The notes: generated by a model from the letters alone, not told the origin. 64,000 nt of DNA from Streptomyces sp. Act143 (GCF_003143935.1 NZ_QFRX01000001.1:2723697-2787696); one strand, 5' to 3'; positions 8,015-16,578 are shown, numbered from the stretch's first letter. Program-made: numbers and translations.

Positions 8015-9415
8015 TCAGCCGGCGGCCTCCGGCGTCTCCGGGGGCTCGGCGGGAGTCGCGGCCGGGGGCCGGAAGAGGACCGCGCGGGCCACGGACGGGG
8101 CGAACAGCGCGGTGACCGGCGCCGCGAGCTGGAGCACCGCGCGGAAGGCGTCGCCGACGACGGCGTCACCGGGGGCCCGTTCCTGGACCCGGCGCAGATA
8201 CCAGCCGGTGACGCGGTCCGAGGACCTGCCGTCGAGCGCGTTGCCGACCGCGCCCGGCATCTTGCGGTCCGCGCCGGCGGAGATGTCCCAGGCCAGCCGG
8301 GACGCCCCGAGCAGCGCCTGCTGCACCCGTCGCGTCGTGGGCGTCCGGCGCCGGTCGGCGAGCGCGTCCCGCAGGGCCACGGCGCTCATCGCCGCGACGG
8401 CCATGCCCTGCCCGTAGATCGGGTTGAAGGCGCACAGCGCGTCGCCGGTGGCGAGGAAACCGGCGGGGTGGCCGGGCAGGTCGTAGCGGCGCCGGACGTT
8501 CGCGGTGCGCCGGTAGCCGAACGCCGGGGACAGCGGCTCGGCGTCCTCCAGCCAGCGGTCCAGGAGCGGATGCGCCAGCCTCTTGGTGTATGTCACGAAC
8601 TCGTCGTCGTCCGTGGGCGGTTCGTCGCCGCGAAGTCCCGAGACGATCACCAGATGGGTGCCGTCCTCCAGCGGCAGCGCACCGCCGCCGTGGACCTGTC
8701 CGGTGCCGGGGTAGACGTAGTAGCCGAGGGTGTCGCCGTCGAGGACACCCGCCCGGCCCCGGTAGACGCGGGAGGCGTAGGCGAGCCCGGTGTCGATGGT
8801 CTCCTCGTACGGGCTCGCGGCACCGATCCCCGCGAGCCACTGCGCGGCCTTGGTGCCGCCGCCGGAGGCGTCGACGACGAGATCGGCGGCCAGTGCCCGG
8901 GACCCGGCACGGGCGTCACCGGACCGCTCCCGCACGACAACCCCCCGCACGCGGGAGGCGTCACCGCTCAGCCCGACGACCTCGGTCCCCGCCATGACAC
9001 TGATCGCGGGATTGGCGAGAACCCGCCGCCGCACCAGCCCTTCGAGCTGCGCGCGGGAGCCGGTGTAGATGTACGTCGACGTCGGCACCCGCCGGTACCA
9101 GCGGCCGTTCTGCCACAGCACCATGTCCGTCGGCATGCCCACCCGGGGCGCCCCGGCCGCCCGCAACTCCGCGACGAAGCCCGGCAGCAGGGACTCCATG
9201 GCCGCCTGGCCGCCCTTCAGCAGCACATGCGGATGCCGTCCCTGCGGTACGCCGGGCCGGGCCGTGCCGTCGTCCGGGAACCGGTCGCGCTCGACGACGG
9301 TCACCCGGTCGGCGTGCCCGGCCAGGACGTGCGCCGCGAGCAGCCCCGCGAGGCTGCCGCCGACGACGACCGCATGCCGCCCGCCCCGACGGCCTGTTGA
9401 TCCGTCAGAGTCCAC
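8015..9415 (-). CDS. FAD-dependent monooxygenase/reductase of the PHBH-like flavoprotein group
   Basis: 466 residues. The N-terminal dinucleotide fold is VVVGGSLAGLLAAHVLAG followed by VVERDR, the standard FAD-binding beta-alpha-beta unit. A second FAD motif, FLATGDALCAFNPIYGQGM, corresponds to the GD(A)hxxxP motif of aromatic hydroxylases and geranylgeranyl reductases. The product is therefore a flavoprotein acting on an unknown, probably hydrophobic, substrate. GAGGGAG lies seven bases before the GTG start. It stands alone, between a strong hairpin (7967-8013) and the DUF2267 gene. Confidence 0.8.
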   Translation of the reverse strand: MDSDGSTGRRGGRHAVVVGGSLAGLLAAHVLAGHADRVTVVERDRFPDDGTARPGVPQGRHPHVLLKGGQAAMESLLPGFVAELRAAGAPRVGMPTDMVLWQNGRWYRRVPTSTYIYTGSRAQLEGLVRRRVLANPAISVMAGTEVVGLSGDASRVRGVVVRERSGDARAGSRALAADLVVDASGGGTKAAQWLAGIGAASPYEETIDTGLAYASRVYRGRAGVLDGDTLGYYVYPGTGQVHGGGALPLEDGTHLVIVSGLRGDEPPTDDDEFVTYTKRLAHPLLDRWLEDAEPLSPAFGYRRTANVRRRYDLPGHPAGFLATGDALCAFNPIYGQGMAVAAMSAVALRDALADRRRTPTTRRVQQALLGASRLAWDISAGADRKMPGAVGNALDGRSSDRVTGWYLRRVQERAPGDAVVGDAFRAVLQLAAPVTALFAPSVARAVLFRPPAATPAEPPETPEAAG

Positions 9416-9532
9416 CGCTGCACTCCCTCTTGGTCGCCCATGTCCTGAGAAGACACAAGTATCCCGTCCGCGTGTGACGGACCGGCCGAGTTCCGGTCAG
9501 GCGGGGGCGGGGCGGCACGGCGCGCGGGGCGC

Positions 9533-9970
9533 CTACGCGGCCTGGGTGAGTTCGGCGCGGCCGAACAGCAGCGCGTAGCCGGAGGGGAGGCGGTGCACGA
9601 TGCGGGTGATGAGGTCGGGACCGGCGTAGGCGGCGACGGCGGAGAAGACGGAACCGGTGTCCCAGCGGGTGGTGGCCAGGGAGGCACCGGTGCGCGCGGC
9701 GAGGTCCTTGACGAAGGCCCAGCCGCCCAGCGGCTGTGTGTCGGGGATCTGGGCGGTGAGGATGCGGGCGGCTTCGAGGGGCAGCCGGGCGGCCAGTTCG
9801 ACGCGTTCGTCACCGGTCAGCTGGCGCCCCAGGCCGGCGAGGACGAGGCGGACGGCGTCGTCGGCCTTCTCACGGGTGGGGTAGGCGCCGTCGTAGCGGA
9901 CCTTTTCCAGCATGTGCTCGTACGCCGTGCCGTGGTGCTGCCGGCTCGGTGCGCGCTGGTCGGAGATCAC
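9533..9970 (-). CDS. DUF2267 domain protein (first copy)
   Basis: 145 residues. Two similar alpha-helical halves carry the DUF2267 pattern: YEHMLEKVRYDGAYPTREKADDAVRLVLAGLGRQL-type first half, then LARRLPxxxARILTAQIP and LPSGYALLFGR. Function unknown; these soluble proteins often sit beside Hsp20 and stress genes in actinobacteria, as here. The GTG at 9970 has only a distant AAAGG, so translation may begin at an internal Met. It is a paralogue of the next gene (shared ending LPxGYxLLFGR). Confidence 0.8.
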   Translation of the reverse strand: MISDQRAPSRQHHGTAYEHMLEKVRYDGAYPTREKADDAVRLVLAGLGRQLTGDERVELAARLPLEAARILTAQIPDTQPLGGWAFVKDLAARTGASLATTRWDTGSVFSAVAAYAGPDLITRIVHRLPSGYALLFGRAELTQAA

Positions 9971-10036
9971 GGTGGTGGTTGCCTTTCTGTCACCGGGGTC
10001 GTGGTGACCGGTGTGCGGTCACCGGTTGATGGGTGG

Positions 10037-10459
10037 TCAGGTGGGCCGGGGGCGGCCGAAGAGGAGGTCGTAGCCCGCGGGGAGCTGGAGCAGGATCTCC
10101 TCGAGGAGGTCGTCGCCGGCGGTGTCGGCGACCGTGGAGAGGACGGCGCCGACGTCCCAGGCGGCGGTCTGTTCGCTGGCGCCTTCGATCCAGGCCGCCG
10201 TCGCGCGCACGAACCGCTCCGGGGACAGCGGTTCGGCGCTCTGCAGCGGGTTGAGGAGGATCAGGGCGAAGCCTTCCGGCAGCCGCGCCGCCAGCCGGGC
10301 GCGGACCTCGCCGACCAGGTGGGCACCCAGCAGGGCCAGCACCACGCGGGCCGCGCGTTCGGCTTCCTGCGGGGTGTCGTACTCGCCGCGTTCCTTCACC
10401 TGGTCGAGGAACGCCTCGCGTAGCAGTGTCACGTCGGCCGCCGCCCTTCCTCGGTCCAC
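10037..10459 (-). CDS. DUF2267 domain protein (second copy)
   Basis: 140 residues, the same helical family as the gene at 9533-9970. It contains REAFLDQVKERGEYDTPQEA, then LAARLPEGFALILLNPLQ, then LLQLPAGYDLLFGR. The two copies lie in tandem 66 bp apart downstream of hsp20 and are probably stress-induced with it. Start alternatives are GTG 10459 (used here) or GTG 10432; neither has an ideal ribosome site. No catalytic residues are known for the family. Confidence 0.8.
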   Translation of the reverse strand: MDRGRAAADVTLLREAFLDQVKERGEYDTPQEAERAARVVLALLGAHLVGEVRARLAARLPEGFALILLNPLQSAEPLSPERFVRATAAWIEGASEQTAAWDVGAVLSTVADTAGDDLLEEILLQLPAGYDLLFGRPRPT

Positions 10460-10520
10460 GGGGCGCGGAGGACGGGCCGGGGGAGTTCGGGTCCCGTCCT
10501 CCGTCGCCGCTCAGTCCTGG

Positions 10521-10553
10521 CCGCTGTTCGGCTCTCGCCGCTGTTCGGCTCTC
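10521..10553. repeat. two tandem copies of a 16-bp sequence between hsp20 and the DUF2267 gene
   Basis: CCGCTGTTCGGCTCTC occurs at 10521-10536 and again at 10538-10553, separated by one base. It lies in the 121-bp gap upstream of the second DUF2267 gene and downstream of hsp20. It could be a duplicated regulatory site or simple slippage. Confidence 0.85.
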
Positions 10554-10580
10554 ACGGCCGCTCAGCCTCGTCCGTCCGGC

Positions 10581-11012
10581 TCAGCCGGAGATCTCCTTGC
10601 GGCCTGAGCCGACGCCGATGGCGATCTTGCGGGGCTTGGCGCGCTCGGCGATCGGGATGCGCAGGGTGAGCACGCCCGCTTCGTAGTCGGCCTGGATGTG
10701 CTCGGTGTCCAGGGTGTCGGCCAGCACGAGCTGGCGGGAGAAGACGCCCAGCGGCCGTTCCGTCAGCTCCATCTGGACGTTGTCGGCCTTGGCCACGGGC
10801 CGGCGCTCGGCCTTGACGGTCAGCATGTTGCGCTCGACGTCGACGTCGATGGCGTCCGGGTCGACTCCGGGGAGGTCGAAGGCCACCACGTACTGGTCAC
10901 CCTCGCGATAGGCGTCCATCGGCATCGGGGACGGCCGCGACCAGGTGCCCGGGCCCATGAGCTGCTGGGCCAGCCGGTCCAGCTCACGGAAGGGGTCGGT
11001 GCGCATCAACAT
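10581..11012 (-). CDS. Hsp20/alpha-crystallin small heat shock protein
   Basis: 143 residues. The alpha-crystallin domain runs from about residue 35 to 130 ([27 protein letters not shown], then the [11 protein letters not shown] strand), with the C-terminal I-x-I/V anchor as RKIAIGV. The N-terminus is [18 protein letters not shown]. It acts as an ATP-independent holdase in heat or other stress. The start ATG at 11012 follows a good GGAGGT at nine bases. The gene is divergent from an HSP18-type regulator, and its promoter overlaps an inverted repeat (see 11070-11098). It resembles Streptomyces Hsp18 in size and context. Confidence 0.93.
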   Translation of the reverse strand: MLMRTDPFRELDRLAQQLMGPGTWSRPSPMPMDAYREGDQYVVAFDLPGVDPDAIDVDVERNMLTVKAERRPVAKADNVQMELTERPLGVFSRQLVLADTLDTEHIQADYEAGVLTLRIPIAERAKPRKIAIGVGSGRKEISG

Positions 11013-11069
11013 CGGAAAACACCTCCAGGAAGGTTCGGGCAGTTGCTGCCAATGCGCCTCACTGAAACC

Positions 11070-11098
11070 GTTGTAGCATGTCATCGAATGGATGACAA
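11070..11098 (-). promoter_or_regulatory. predicted hsp20 promoter
   Basis: On the minus strand TTGTCA (11093-11098), a 17-base spacer, then TACAAC (11070-11075), followed about 58 bp later by the hsp20 start. The spacer is covered by the first operator-like inverted repeat, as expected for repression. The -10 lacks the usual final T. Confidence 0.6.
11080..11096. promoter_or_regulatory. operator-like inverted repeat 1
   Basis: GTCATCGAATGGATGAC: perfect 6-bp half sites (GTCATC/GATGAC) separated by 5 bases. It sits inside the predicted hsp20 promoter and matches a second copy at 11106-11122 at 13 of 17 positions. Confidence 0.75.
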
Positions 11099-11105
11099 AC
11101 GTGAT

Positions 11106-11122
11106 GTCGTCCGAAGGATGAC
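11106..11122. promoter_or_regulatory. operator-like inverted repeat 2
   Basis: GTCGTCCGAAGGATGAC: 7-bp half sites with one mismatch around GAA. Its centre lies 26 bp from the first copy, and it lies just upstream of the regulator's likely start. Two related palindromes in the shared promoter suggest that the adjacent regulator binds here and controls both genes. Confidence 0.7.
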
Positions 11123-11153
11123 GCCCATGACCGACCGTCCGAGGAAGGTGTCC

Positions 11154-11822
11154 ATGACCCCGGCCGACCAGCCGACGCCGCCCGACGCCGACGCATCCAG
11201 CCCGGCATCGTTCCTGGCCGCCGCGGCGGCCCTGCGGGCCATCGACGACGCCTTGCAGACCGCCCGGGAGGACACTCCCGGCGCGGCCGCGGCGCCTCAC
11301 GTCGGCCCGGAACAGGCCCTGGCCTCCCTGCTGCTGCTCCGGCAGGTGCGCGAGGAGCTCGCCGGCTGGGAGACCGGCCTGATCGAGACCGCCCGCGAGG
11401 CGGGCGCCAGTTGGGCCGACCTGGCCCAACCGCTGGGCGTCGCGAGCCGCCAGGCAGCCGAACGCCGCTATCTGCGAGGCCGGCCCGGCCCCGCGGGCAC
11501 CACCGGCGAACAACGCGTCCAGGCCACCCGCGAACGCCGCGCCACGGAACGCACCACCGCCACCTGGGCCCGCCGCAACGCCGCCGACCTGCGCCGCATC
11601 GCGGGCCGGATCACCGCCCTCACCGACCTGCCCGCCGACGCCGGCGACCTGCTCGGCCGCCTGCACACGGCCCTGGCCCACGACGACTCCGCCGTCCTCG
11701 TCGCCCCCCTCAACGCCACCCGGCCGCACCTCACCCCCGCCCACCCCGACCTCGCCGCCGAACTGGACACCCTGATGAGTCGCGCCCCGACAGCCGAAAG
11801 GGGCTCGCCCTGGTCGGAATGA
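11154..11822 (+). CDS. HSP18-type transcriptional regulator (DNA-binding, divergent from hsp20)
   Basis: 222 residues from ATG 11154, which has GAGGAAGG five bases upstream. In-frame ATGs at 11088 and 11127 are alternatives, but the first would place the operator repeats inside the gene. The middle carries a helix-turn-helix: [20 protein letters not shown], followed by AERRYLRG, a pattern shared with other small actinobacterial regulators. The rest is helical and Arg/Ala-rich. Proteins of this kind beside Streptomyces hsp18 genes are named HSP18 transcriptional regulators. It does not resemble HspR or RheA. The operator repeats at 11080-11122 are the obvious target; repression is inferred, not shown. 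Confidence 0.75.
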   Translation: MTPADQPTPPDADASSPASFLAAAAALRAIDDALQTAREDTPGAAAAPHVGPEQALASLLLLRQVREELAGWETGLIETAREAGASWADLAQPLGVASRQAAERRYLRGRPGPAGTTGEQRVQATRERRATERTTATWARRNAADLRRIAGRITALTDLPADAGDLLGRLHTALAHDDSAVLVAPLNATRPHLTPAHPDLAAELDTLMSRAPTAERGSPWSE

Positions 11823-11838
11823 CCGGGGCGAGCCCCTT
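11798..11838. terminator. bidirectional terminator between the HSP regulator and msrB
   Basis: The arms AAGGGGCTCGCCC (11798-11810) and GGGCGAGCCCCTT (11826-11838) pair perfectly over 13 bp, with a further GGTC/GACC pairing inside. The regulator's stop codon lies within the loop region. msrB ends 25 bp away on the other strand. Confidence 0.9.
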
Positions 11839-11862
11839 AGGTCCCGGCGAAGGGACCCCGGC

Positions 11863-12270
11863 TCAGCTCTCGTCCGGCGTCAGCCGCAGCGAGATGCTGT
11901 TGATGCAGTACCGCTGATCGGTCGGGGTCGCATACCCCTCCCCCTCGAACACATGCCCGAGGTGGGACCCGCACCGAGCACACCGCACCTCGGTCCGCAC
12001 CATCCCGTGCGACCGGTCCTCGATCAGCTCGACCGCGTCGGTGTCCTTGGGGTCGTAGAAGCTCGGCCAGCCGCAGTGCGACTCGAACTTCGTGGTGGAG
12101 GTGAAGAGCTCCGCACCGCAGGCACGGCACGAGTACACGCCCTTCGTCTTGGTGTCGGTGTACTCCCCCGTGAAGGCGGGCTCCGTGCCGGCCTGGCGCA
12201 GGACGGCGTACTCGGCCGGAGTCAGCTCCGCGCGCCACTGCTCTTCCGGCTTTTCGACGTCGTACGACAT
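11863..12270 (-). CDS. msrB: peptide-methionine (R)-S-oxide reductase MsrB
   Basis: 135 residues, a full-length MsrB. Two CxxC pairs for structural zinc (CRAC and CARC) surround the fold. The motif [14 protein letters not shown] stretch [10 protein letters not shown] is present, and the catalytic Cys lies in [11 protein letters not shown] near residue 122. It reduces the R-epimer of methionine sulfoxide in proteins with thioredoxin as electron donor, in the cytosol. It lies 13 bp downstream of murC on the same strand and is probably co-transcribed with it. Confidence 0.96.
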   Translation of the reverse strand: MSYDVEKPEEQWRAELTPAEYAVLRQAGTEPAFTGEYTDTKTKGVYSCRACGAELFTSTTKFESHCGWPSFYDPKDTDAVELIEDRSHGMVRTEVRCARCGSHLGHVFEGEGYATPTDQRYCINSISLRLTPDES

Positions 12271-12283
12271 GAAGCTCAGCCCC

Positions 12284-13675
12284 TCACTTCGACAGGCGGT
12301 CCAGGATCTGCGGGCCGAGGTCTGTCACGTCACCCGCGCCCATGGTGAGAACCAGATCGCCCGGCCTCGACATTCCCGCGACCACGGCCGGCACGTCCGC
12401 CTTGTCGTGGACCGGCGTCACGTCCGCGCCCGCGGCCCGGGCGGCCTCGATGATCAGGTCGCTGGTGATGCCGGGGATCGGGTCCTCGCGGGCCGGGTAG
12501 ATGTCCAGGACCACGGAGGCGTCCGCGAGGGACAGGGACCGGCCCATCTCCTTGCCCAGCTCCTGGGTGCGGGAGAAGAGGTGGGGCTGGAAGACCACCA
12601 GGATGCGCGCGTCACCGGCCGCCGCCCGCATCGCCTCCAGGTCGGCCGTCATCTCGGTCGGGTGGTGGGCGTAGGAGTCGATGACCTGGACGCCGGCCGC
12701 CTCGCCCTTCAGCTGGAGGCGCCGCTTCACGCCCGTGTACGCCGCCAGGGCGGGGGCGAGGTCGGTGGCCGGGATGCCGAGCGCCACACCCGCCGCGAGG
12801 GCGGCCACCGCGTTGTGCGCGTAGTGGCGGCCGGGCACGGAGACCGCGAAGACCAGTTCCGTGCCGTCCAGGAGGACCGTGACCTCGCTCTTCAGGCCCT
12901 GCGCGACGACCGACAGCACCCGTACGTCGGCGTCCTCCGCCTCCCCGTACGTCACCGTCCGCACCGAACCCGCCAGCCGCCGGGTCAGCTCCCGCGCGCC
13001 CTCGTGGTCGGCGTTGATCACCAGCGTGCCGCCGGGGACGATCTTCCCGGCGAACGTCTCGAACGACTCGTAGATCTCGTCCATGGACGCGTAGTTCGCG
13101 TGGTGGTCGAGCTCCACGTTGAGGACGATCGCGACCTCGGGGGCGTACTTGTGGAAGCTGCGGTCCGATTCGTCCGCCTCGGCGACGAAGATCTCGCCCT
13201 CGCCGTGCAGCGCGTTCGAGCCGGGGGCGTCCAGGTCGCCGCCGATGGCGTACGACGGGTTGCGGCCCAGCTCGCTCAGCGACACCGCGAGCATCGAGGT
13301 CGTGGTCGTCTTGCCGTGGGTGCCCGCGACCGCGATCGGGCGCAGGCCCTCCATCAGGGCCGCGAGGGCGTCGGAGCGGTGCACCACCGGGATGCCCAGC
13401 TCCGCCGCGCGGGCCAGCTCCGGGTTGTCCCTGCGGATCGCCGACGACACGACCACACAGCTCGCGTCGTCGGCGAGGTGCTCCGCCGCGTGCCCGATGT
13501 GCACGGTCGCGCCCAGCGCGCGCAGGGCCTCGGCGGTCGCGGAGTCCTTGGCGTCGCTGCCCGCGACCTTCGCCCCGCGCTGCGCGAGGATCTTCGCGAT
13601 CCCCGACATCCCGGCGCCGCCGATGCCGATGAAGTGCGGTCGGTCCATGGCGGTGGGAAGGGTGCCGGGTGCCAC
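12284..13675 (-). CDS. murC: UDP-N-acetylmuramate--L-alanine ligase MurC
   Basis: 463 residues. The N-terminal UDP-binding motif is FIGIGGAGMSGIAKIL, the ATP P-loop AVAGTHGKTTTTSM lies near residue 115, and the central domain has NVELDHHANY. It adds L-Ala to UDP-MurNAc in the cytoplasmic phase of peptidoglycan synthesis. The GTG at 13675 has GGGAGA five bases upstream, and the ATG ten codons later is the only other option. It is outside the dcw cluster, as in other streptomycetes, and precedes msrB. Confidence 0.96.
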   Translation of the reverse strand: MAPGTLPTAMDRPHFIGIGGAGMSGIAKILAQRGAKVAGSDAKDSATAEALRALGATVHIGHAAEHLADDASCVVVSSAIRRDNPELARAAELGIPVVHRSDALAALMEGLRPIAVAGTHGKTTTTSMLAVSLSELGRNPSYAIGGDLDAPGSNALHGEGEIFVAEADESDRSFHKYAPEVAIVLNVELDHHANYASMDEIYESFETFAGKIVPGGTLVINADHEGARELTRRLAGSVRTVTYGEAEDADVRVLSVVAQGLKSEVTVLLDGTELVFAVSVPGRHYAHNAVAALAAGVALGIPATDLAPALAAYTGVKRRLQLKGEAAGVQVIDSYAHHPTEMTADLEAMRAAAGDARILVVFQPHLFSRTQELGKEMGRSLSLADASVVLDIYPAREDPIPGITSDLIIEAARAAGADVTPVHDKADVPAVVAGMSRPGDLVLTMGAGDVTDLGPQILDRLSK

Positions 13676-13769
13676 GTGATGTCTCCCTGTGCGTACAGAT
13701 AAGGCGGACGTTCAGGCGCCCCAGCCTATGGCCTGCGGCGGCGGCATCGGCTCCGCACCCCCGCGGCGC

Positions 13770-14243
13770 TCAGGCCTTGCTGTGCGAGAACAGCTTCAGC
13801 ACCGGCACCCCCACCTTGTGCCGGGCCCGCGAGGCCCAGTCCCGGTGGAAGAACTCCTCCACGTAGTGCGGATCGGTCAGCACGATCACCTCGTCGGCCC
13901 CGATCTCCTCCACCAGCGCCTTCAGCGCGTCCAGCGGGTGGTCCTCGATCAGCCGGCCCTCCGCGTCGCTCCCGGAGCCGCGCAGCGCCTGAAGGGAGAC
14001 CTCCAGCGCCCGTTCCCCGAAGTCCTTCGCGGCGGCACCTTCGGGAACCTCCCGCTCCCGTGCCGCCTCGTCCAGCTCGCCCAGCGCCACGTCGTCGATG
14101 GCCCTCAGCAGCCGGTCGGCCTGGTCGCCGCGCGGCTGGAGGAGCACGTGGAAGGAGACCTGCTCGTCCCCGTGCAAGGTGGTGACGAACTCCACGTCGG
14201 CGGACGTCAGGGCCTTCTCGATCATCAAAACGCTTGTGAACAC
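13770..14243 (-). CDS. conserved small protein with UspA-like C-terminal pattern
   Basis: 157 residues from GTG 14243 (AAGGGG six bases upstream). The protein is acidic and without membrane segments. The C-terminal part GADEVIVLTDPHYVEEFF and VGVPVLKLFSH resembles the end of universal-stress/Rossmann-like folds (IVxxxx..., then VPVLxx). Homologues next to murC in streptomycetes are sometimes labelled indole-3-glycerol phosphate synthase, as I recall it, but none of the TrpC barrel motifs is visible and the protein is too short. Function unknown. Confidence 0.7.
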   Translation of the reverse strand: MFTSVLMIEKALTSADVEFVTTLHGDEQVSFHVLLQPRGDQADRLLRAIDDVALGELDEAAREREVPEGAAAKDFGERALEVSLQALRGSGSDAEGRLIEDHPLDALKALVEEIGADEVIVLTDPHYVEEFFHRDWASRARHKVGVPVLKLFSHSKA

Positions 14244-14272
14244 CGCGCGCCCCTTCTGCGGAAACCATCCTG

Positions 14273-14290
14273 CCCCGTGATCTCACGGGG
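14273..14290. promoter_or_regulatory. short perfect inverted repeat upstream of the 14243 gene
   Basis: CCCCGTGATCTCACGGGG: 8-bp arms around TC, about 30 bp upstream of the GTG start of the small conserved gene. It could be an operator for that gene or the terminator of the reductase gene ending at 14377. Confidence 0.5.
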
Positions 14291-14376
14291 ACTGCGAGAG
14301 TTAGTGTGCCCGTCGAAAGCTAAACGGAACGGTTGATTCCGCCGTTTTCGGGACCGGCGGCACCGCTGATCGAATT

Positions 14377-15297
14377 TCAAGTGCGCTGGTAGCGGCCGAA
14401 CAGAAACCCCTCCTCCTCCAACAGGGACACCAGTGCGAACCGTTGCGGAACCGCGACGGCCGGCCCCCCGGCGATCCGCTGGGCGCCCCCCGCGGTGAGC
14501 ATCGGGGAGACGGTCAGACAGAGCTCGTCCAGCACCCCGGCGGCCACGAACTGGCCGAGGAGCCGCGGACCGCCCTCGGTCAGCAAGCGGGCGAACCCGA
14601 GGTCGGCGAGCGCCCGCACGGCCCGGGCGGGCTCCACCCCCACACCGTCACCGGCGGTCACCACCCGGGCGCCGGCCTTCTCCGCCGTGGCGACCCGGCC
14701 GGGAGCGGCGGCCGCGCCGGTCAGGATCAGGGTGGGGACGAGGGGGGAGGTGAAGAGCGGGAGCGAGAAGTCGAGGTCGAGGCTCGCGCTGACGATCGCG
14801 ATCGCCGGCGCCGGCCCCTGCCCGGCCGCCTCCCGGGCGGCGGCGAACTCCGCCCGCGCGCGTGCGGGCCGGTACCCCTCCTGGCGTACCGTTTCCGCGC
14901 CGACGACGACCACATCGGCCAGCCCCCGCAGCGTGCCGAAGATCCGCATGTCGGCCGCGGTGGAGATGGGCTGCGACTTGCCGTCGTGCTGGGCGGCCCC
15001 GTCGAGCGTGGAGACCATGTTGGCCCGCAGCCAGGGCACCCGGGCGCCGCCGCTCGCCCCGGCCGCGGGCGCCGTGACCGACGCGGGGTAGGCGTAGGCG
15101 GCGGCCAGCTCGTCGAGGCTCCACTCGCGGTCGACGAGATCAGAACCCCGGGCGGCACCGGCACCCTCCGCCTCAGTGGCCCCCACGAGCGCTACCGCCC
15201 CCGGAGCCCCCTCCGCACCCCCGGCCCTCACATCCCCGGCCCCGTCGCCGGAGGCCGTCGTCGCTGTCTGGTCGGTCACAGGGAACAGGCGTCGCAT
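14377..15297 (-). CDS. RibD C-terminal-type pyrimidine reductase family protein
   Basis: 306 residues from ATG 15297. The first 65 residues are low-complexity (Gly/Ala/Glu). The DHFR-like reductase fold then begins with RANMVSTLDGAAQHDGKSQP, the conserved MSxDGxxA signature of RibD-C/DHFR-like enzymes. It continues with VVVGAETVRQEGYRPA and ends with LLTEGGPRLLGQFVAAGVLDEL. The family reduces pyrimidine or pterin intermediates with NADPH; a true riboflavin role is unlikely without other rib genes nearby. The start lies 37 bp from the divergent zapE start and has no clear ribosome site, so a leaderless or alternative start is possible. Confidence 0.8.
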   Translation of the reverse strand: MRRLFPVTDQTATTASGDGAGDVRAGGAEGAPGAVALVGATEAEGAGAARGSDLVDREWSLDELAAAYAYPASVTAPAAGASGGARVPWLRANMVSTLDGAAQHDGKSQPISTAADMRIFGTLRGLADVVVVGAETVRQEGYRPARARAEFAAAREAAGQGPAPAIAIVSASLDLDFSLPLFTSPLVPTLILTGAAAAPGRVATAEKAGARVVTAGDGVGVEPARAVRALADLGFARLLTEGGPRLLGQFVAAGVLDELCLTVSPMLTAGGAQRIAGGPAVAVPQRFALVSLLEEEGFLFGRYQRT

Positions 15298-15334
15298 GTC
15301 GTGCAGTGTGGCACGGCGCTTAGCATGGGGAACC

Positions 15335-16447
15335 GTGTCGTCCTCCACCGCCGCCTCCGGGATCAGCCCGATAGCAGACGCGGCCCCCGTGTCCCTGTGC
15401 GCCCGCGAGCCGCACGTCCCCGCCGACCGCCTGGTCGCCGAGATGGTGCCGCCGCCGCGCTTCGACTCGGTCCGCTTCAGCACGTACCTCCCGGACCCGA
15501 ACCAGCCCAGCCAGTTCGAGGCCGTCAAGGTCCTCGAGGGCTTCGCGGGCGGGCTCGGCGGGGCGCACGCCGTCACCGGCGGCAAGCGCGGGTTCTTCGG
15601 ATTCGGGAAGAGCAGGGCCAAGGGGGCCAAGACCCCCGCCGGGCCGCGCGGCGTCTACCTCGACGGCGGCTACGGCGTCGGCAAGACCCACCTGCTGGCC
15701 TCCCTGTGGCACGCCACCCCGGCGGAGCCCTCCCTCAAGGCGTTCGGCACGTTCGTCGAGCTGACCAACCTCGTCGGCGCCCTGGGCTTCCAGCAGACGG
15801 TCCGGACGCTCTCCGGCCACCGCCTGCTCTGCATCGACGAGTTCGAGCTCGACGACCCCGGTGACACCGTGCTCGTCTCCAGCCTCCTCGCCAGGCTCGT
15901 CGAGGCCGGTGTCGCCCTCGCCGCCACCTCCAACACCCTCCCGGGCAAGCTCGGCGAGGGCCGCTTCGCGGCGGTCGACTTCCTGCGCGAGATCCAGGGA
16001 CTGAGCGCCCACTTCCGCACCCTGCGCATCGACGGCGAGGACTACCGCCACCGCGGCCTGCCCGAGGCGCCGGCGCCGTACTCCGACGAGCAGGTGACGA
16101 AGACGGCGTACGCCACCGCGGACGCCTCGCTCGACGACTTCCCGCAGCTGCTGGAGCACCTCGCCCGGGTTCATCCCAGCCGTTACGGCGCGTTGACCGA
16201 TGGCCTGAAGGCCGTGTGTCTCACCGATGTGCGGCCGGTTCCGGACCAGTCCACCGCACTGCGGCTCGTCGTGCTCGCGGACCGGCTCTACGACCGTGAA
16301 GTCCCGGTCCTGGCCTCCGGGTTGCCGTTCGACCAGTTGTTCAGCGAGGACATGCTCCGGGGCGGTTACCGAAAGAAGTACTTCCGGGCGATCTCCCGGC
16401 TCACCGCGCTGGCCCGCGACGGCAAGCGGCTCATCGAGTCCGACTGA
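15335..16447 (+). CDS. zapE: AFG1-like ATPase, cell division protein ZapE
   Basis: 370 residues from GTG 15335 (GGGGA just upstream). AAA-type Walker A is GGYGVGKTHLLAS near residue 113 and Walker B is LLCIDEFELDD near residue 170. The arginine-finger region and LPGKLGEGRF follow, and the C-terminus has FSEDMLRGGYRKKYFRAISRL. It belongs to the AFG1/ZapE family: a Z-ring-associated ATPase in proteobacteria and a chaperone-like ATPase elsewhere. Its role in Streptomyces is not established. A GC-poorer hairpin follows about 85 bp after the stop. Confidence 0.88.
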   Translation: MSSSTAASGISPIADAAPVSLCAREPHVPADRLVAEMVPPPRFDSVRFSTYLPDPNQPSQFEAVKVLEGFAGGLGGAHAVTGGKRGFFGFGKSRAKGAKTPAGPRGVYLDGGYGVGKTHLLASLWHATPAEPSLKAFGTFVELTNLVGALGFQQTVRTLSGHRLLCIDEFELDDPGDTVLVSSLLARLVEAGVALAATSNTLPGKLGEGRFAAVDFLREIQGLSAHFRTLRIDGEDYRHRGLPEAPAPYSDEQVTKTAYATADASLDDFPQLLEHLARVHPSRYGALTDGLKAVCLTDVRPVPDQSTALRLVVLADRLYDREVPVLASGLPFDQLFSEDMLRGGYRKKYFRAISRLTALARDGKRLIESD

Positions 16448-16530
16448 CCCGCGAAACCCCGCAGATCAAGGGCCAGTTCACGCCACGCCACCAGCGCTTT
16501 TCAGGCTCTCTTCAGCTCGAAACGCTAAGT

Positions 16531-16558
16531 TAACCCTGCAAACAACTTTGCAGGGTTA
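16531..16558. terminator. hairpin after zapE
   Basis: TAACCCTGCAAA (16531-16542) and TTTGCAGGGTTA (16547-16558) form a perfect 12-bp stem with a CAAC loop, followed by GTGTTTCTTG. It most likely terminates zapE. Its AT-richness and position 20 bp before a -35 element mean an operator role is also possible. Confidence 0.7.
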
Positions 16559-16578
16559 CCGTGTTTCTTGACCAGCCA

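Noticed and set aside
6188..9400. A 1070-codon open frame on the plus strand across narK and the monooxygenase gene
   Set aside because: Low-complexity Arg/Gly/His-rich translation antisense to two well-supported genes; a product of high GC content. Only its first 40 codons match the membrane-protein remnant.
13770..14243. Indole-3-glycerol phosphate synthase
   Set aside because: Only 157 residues, no TrpC barrel motifs and no trp genes around; the label for this family appears to be a carry-over.
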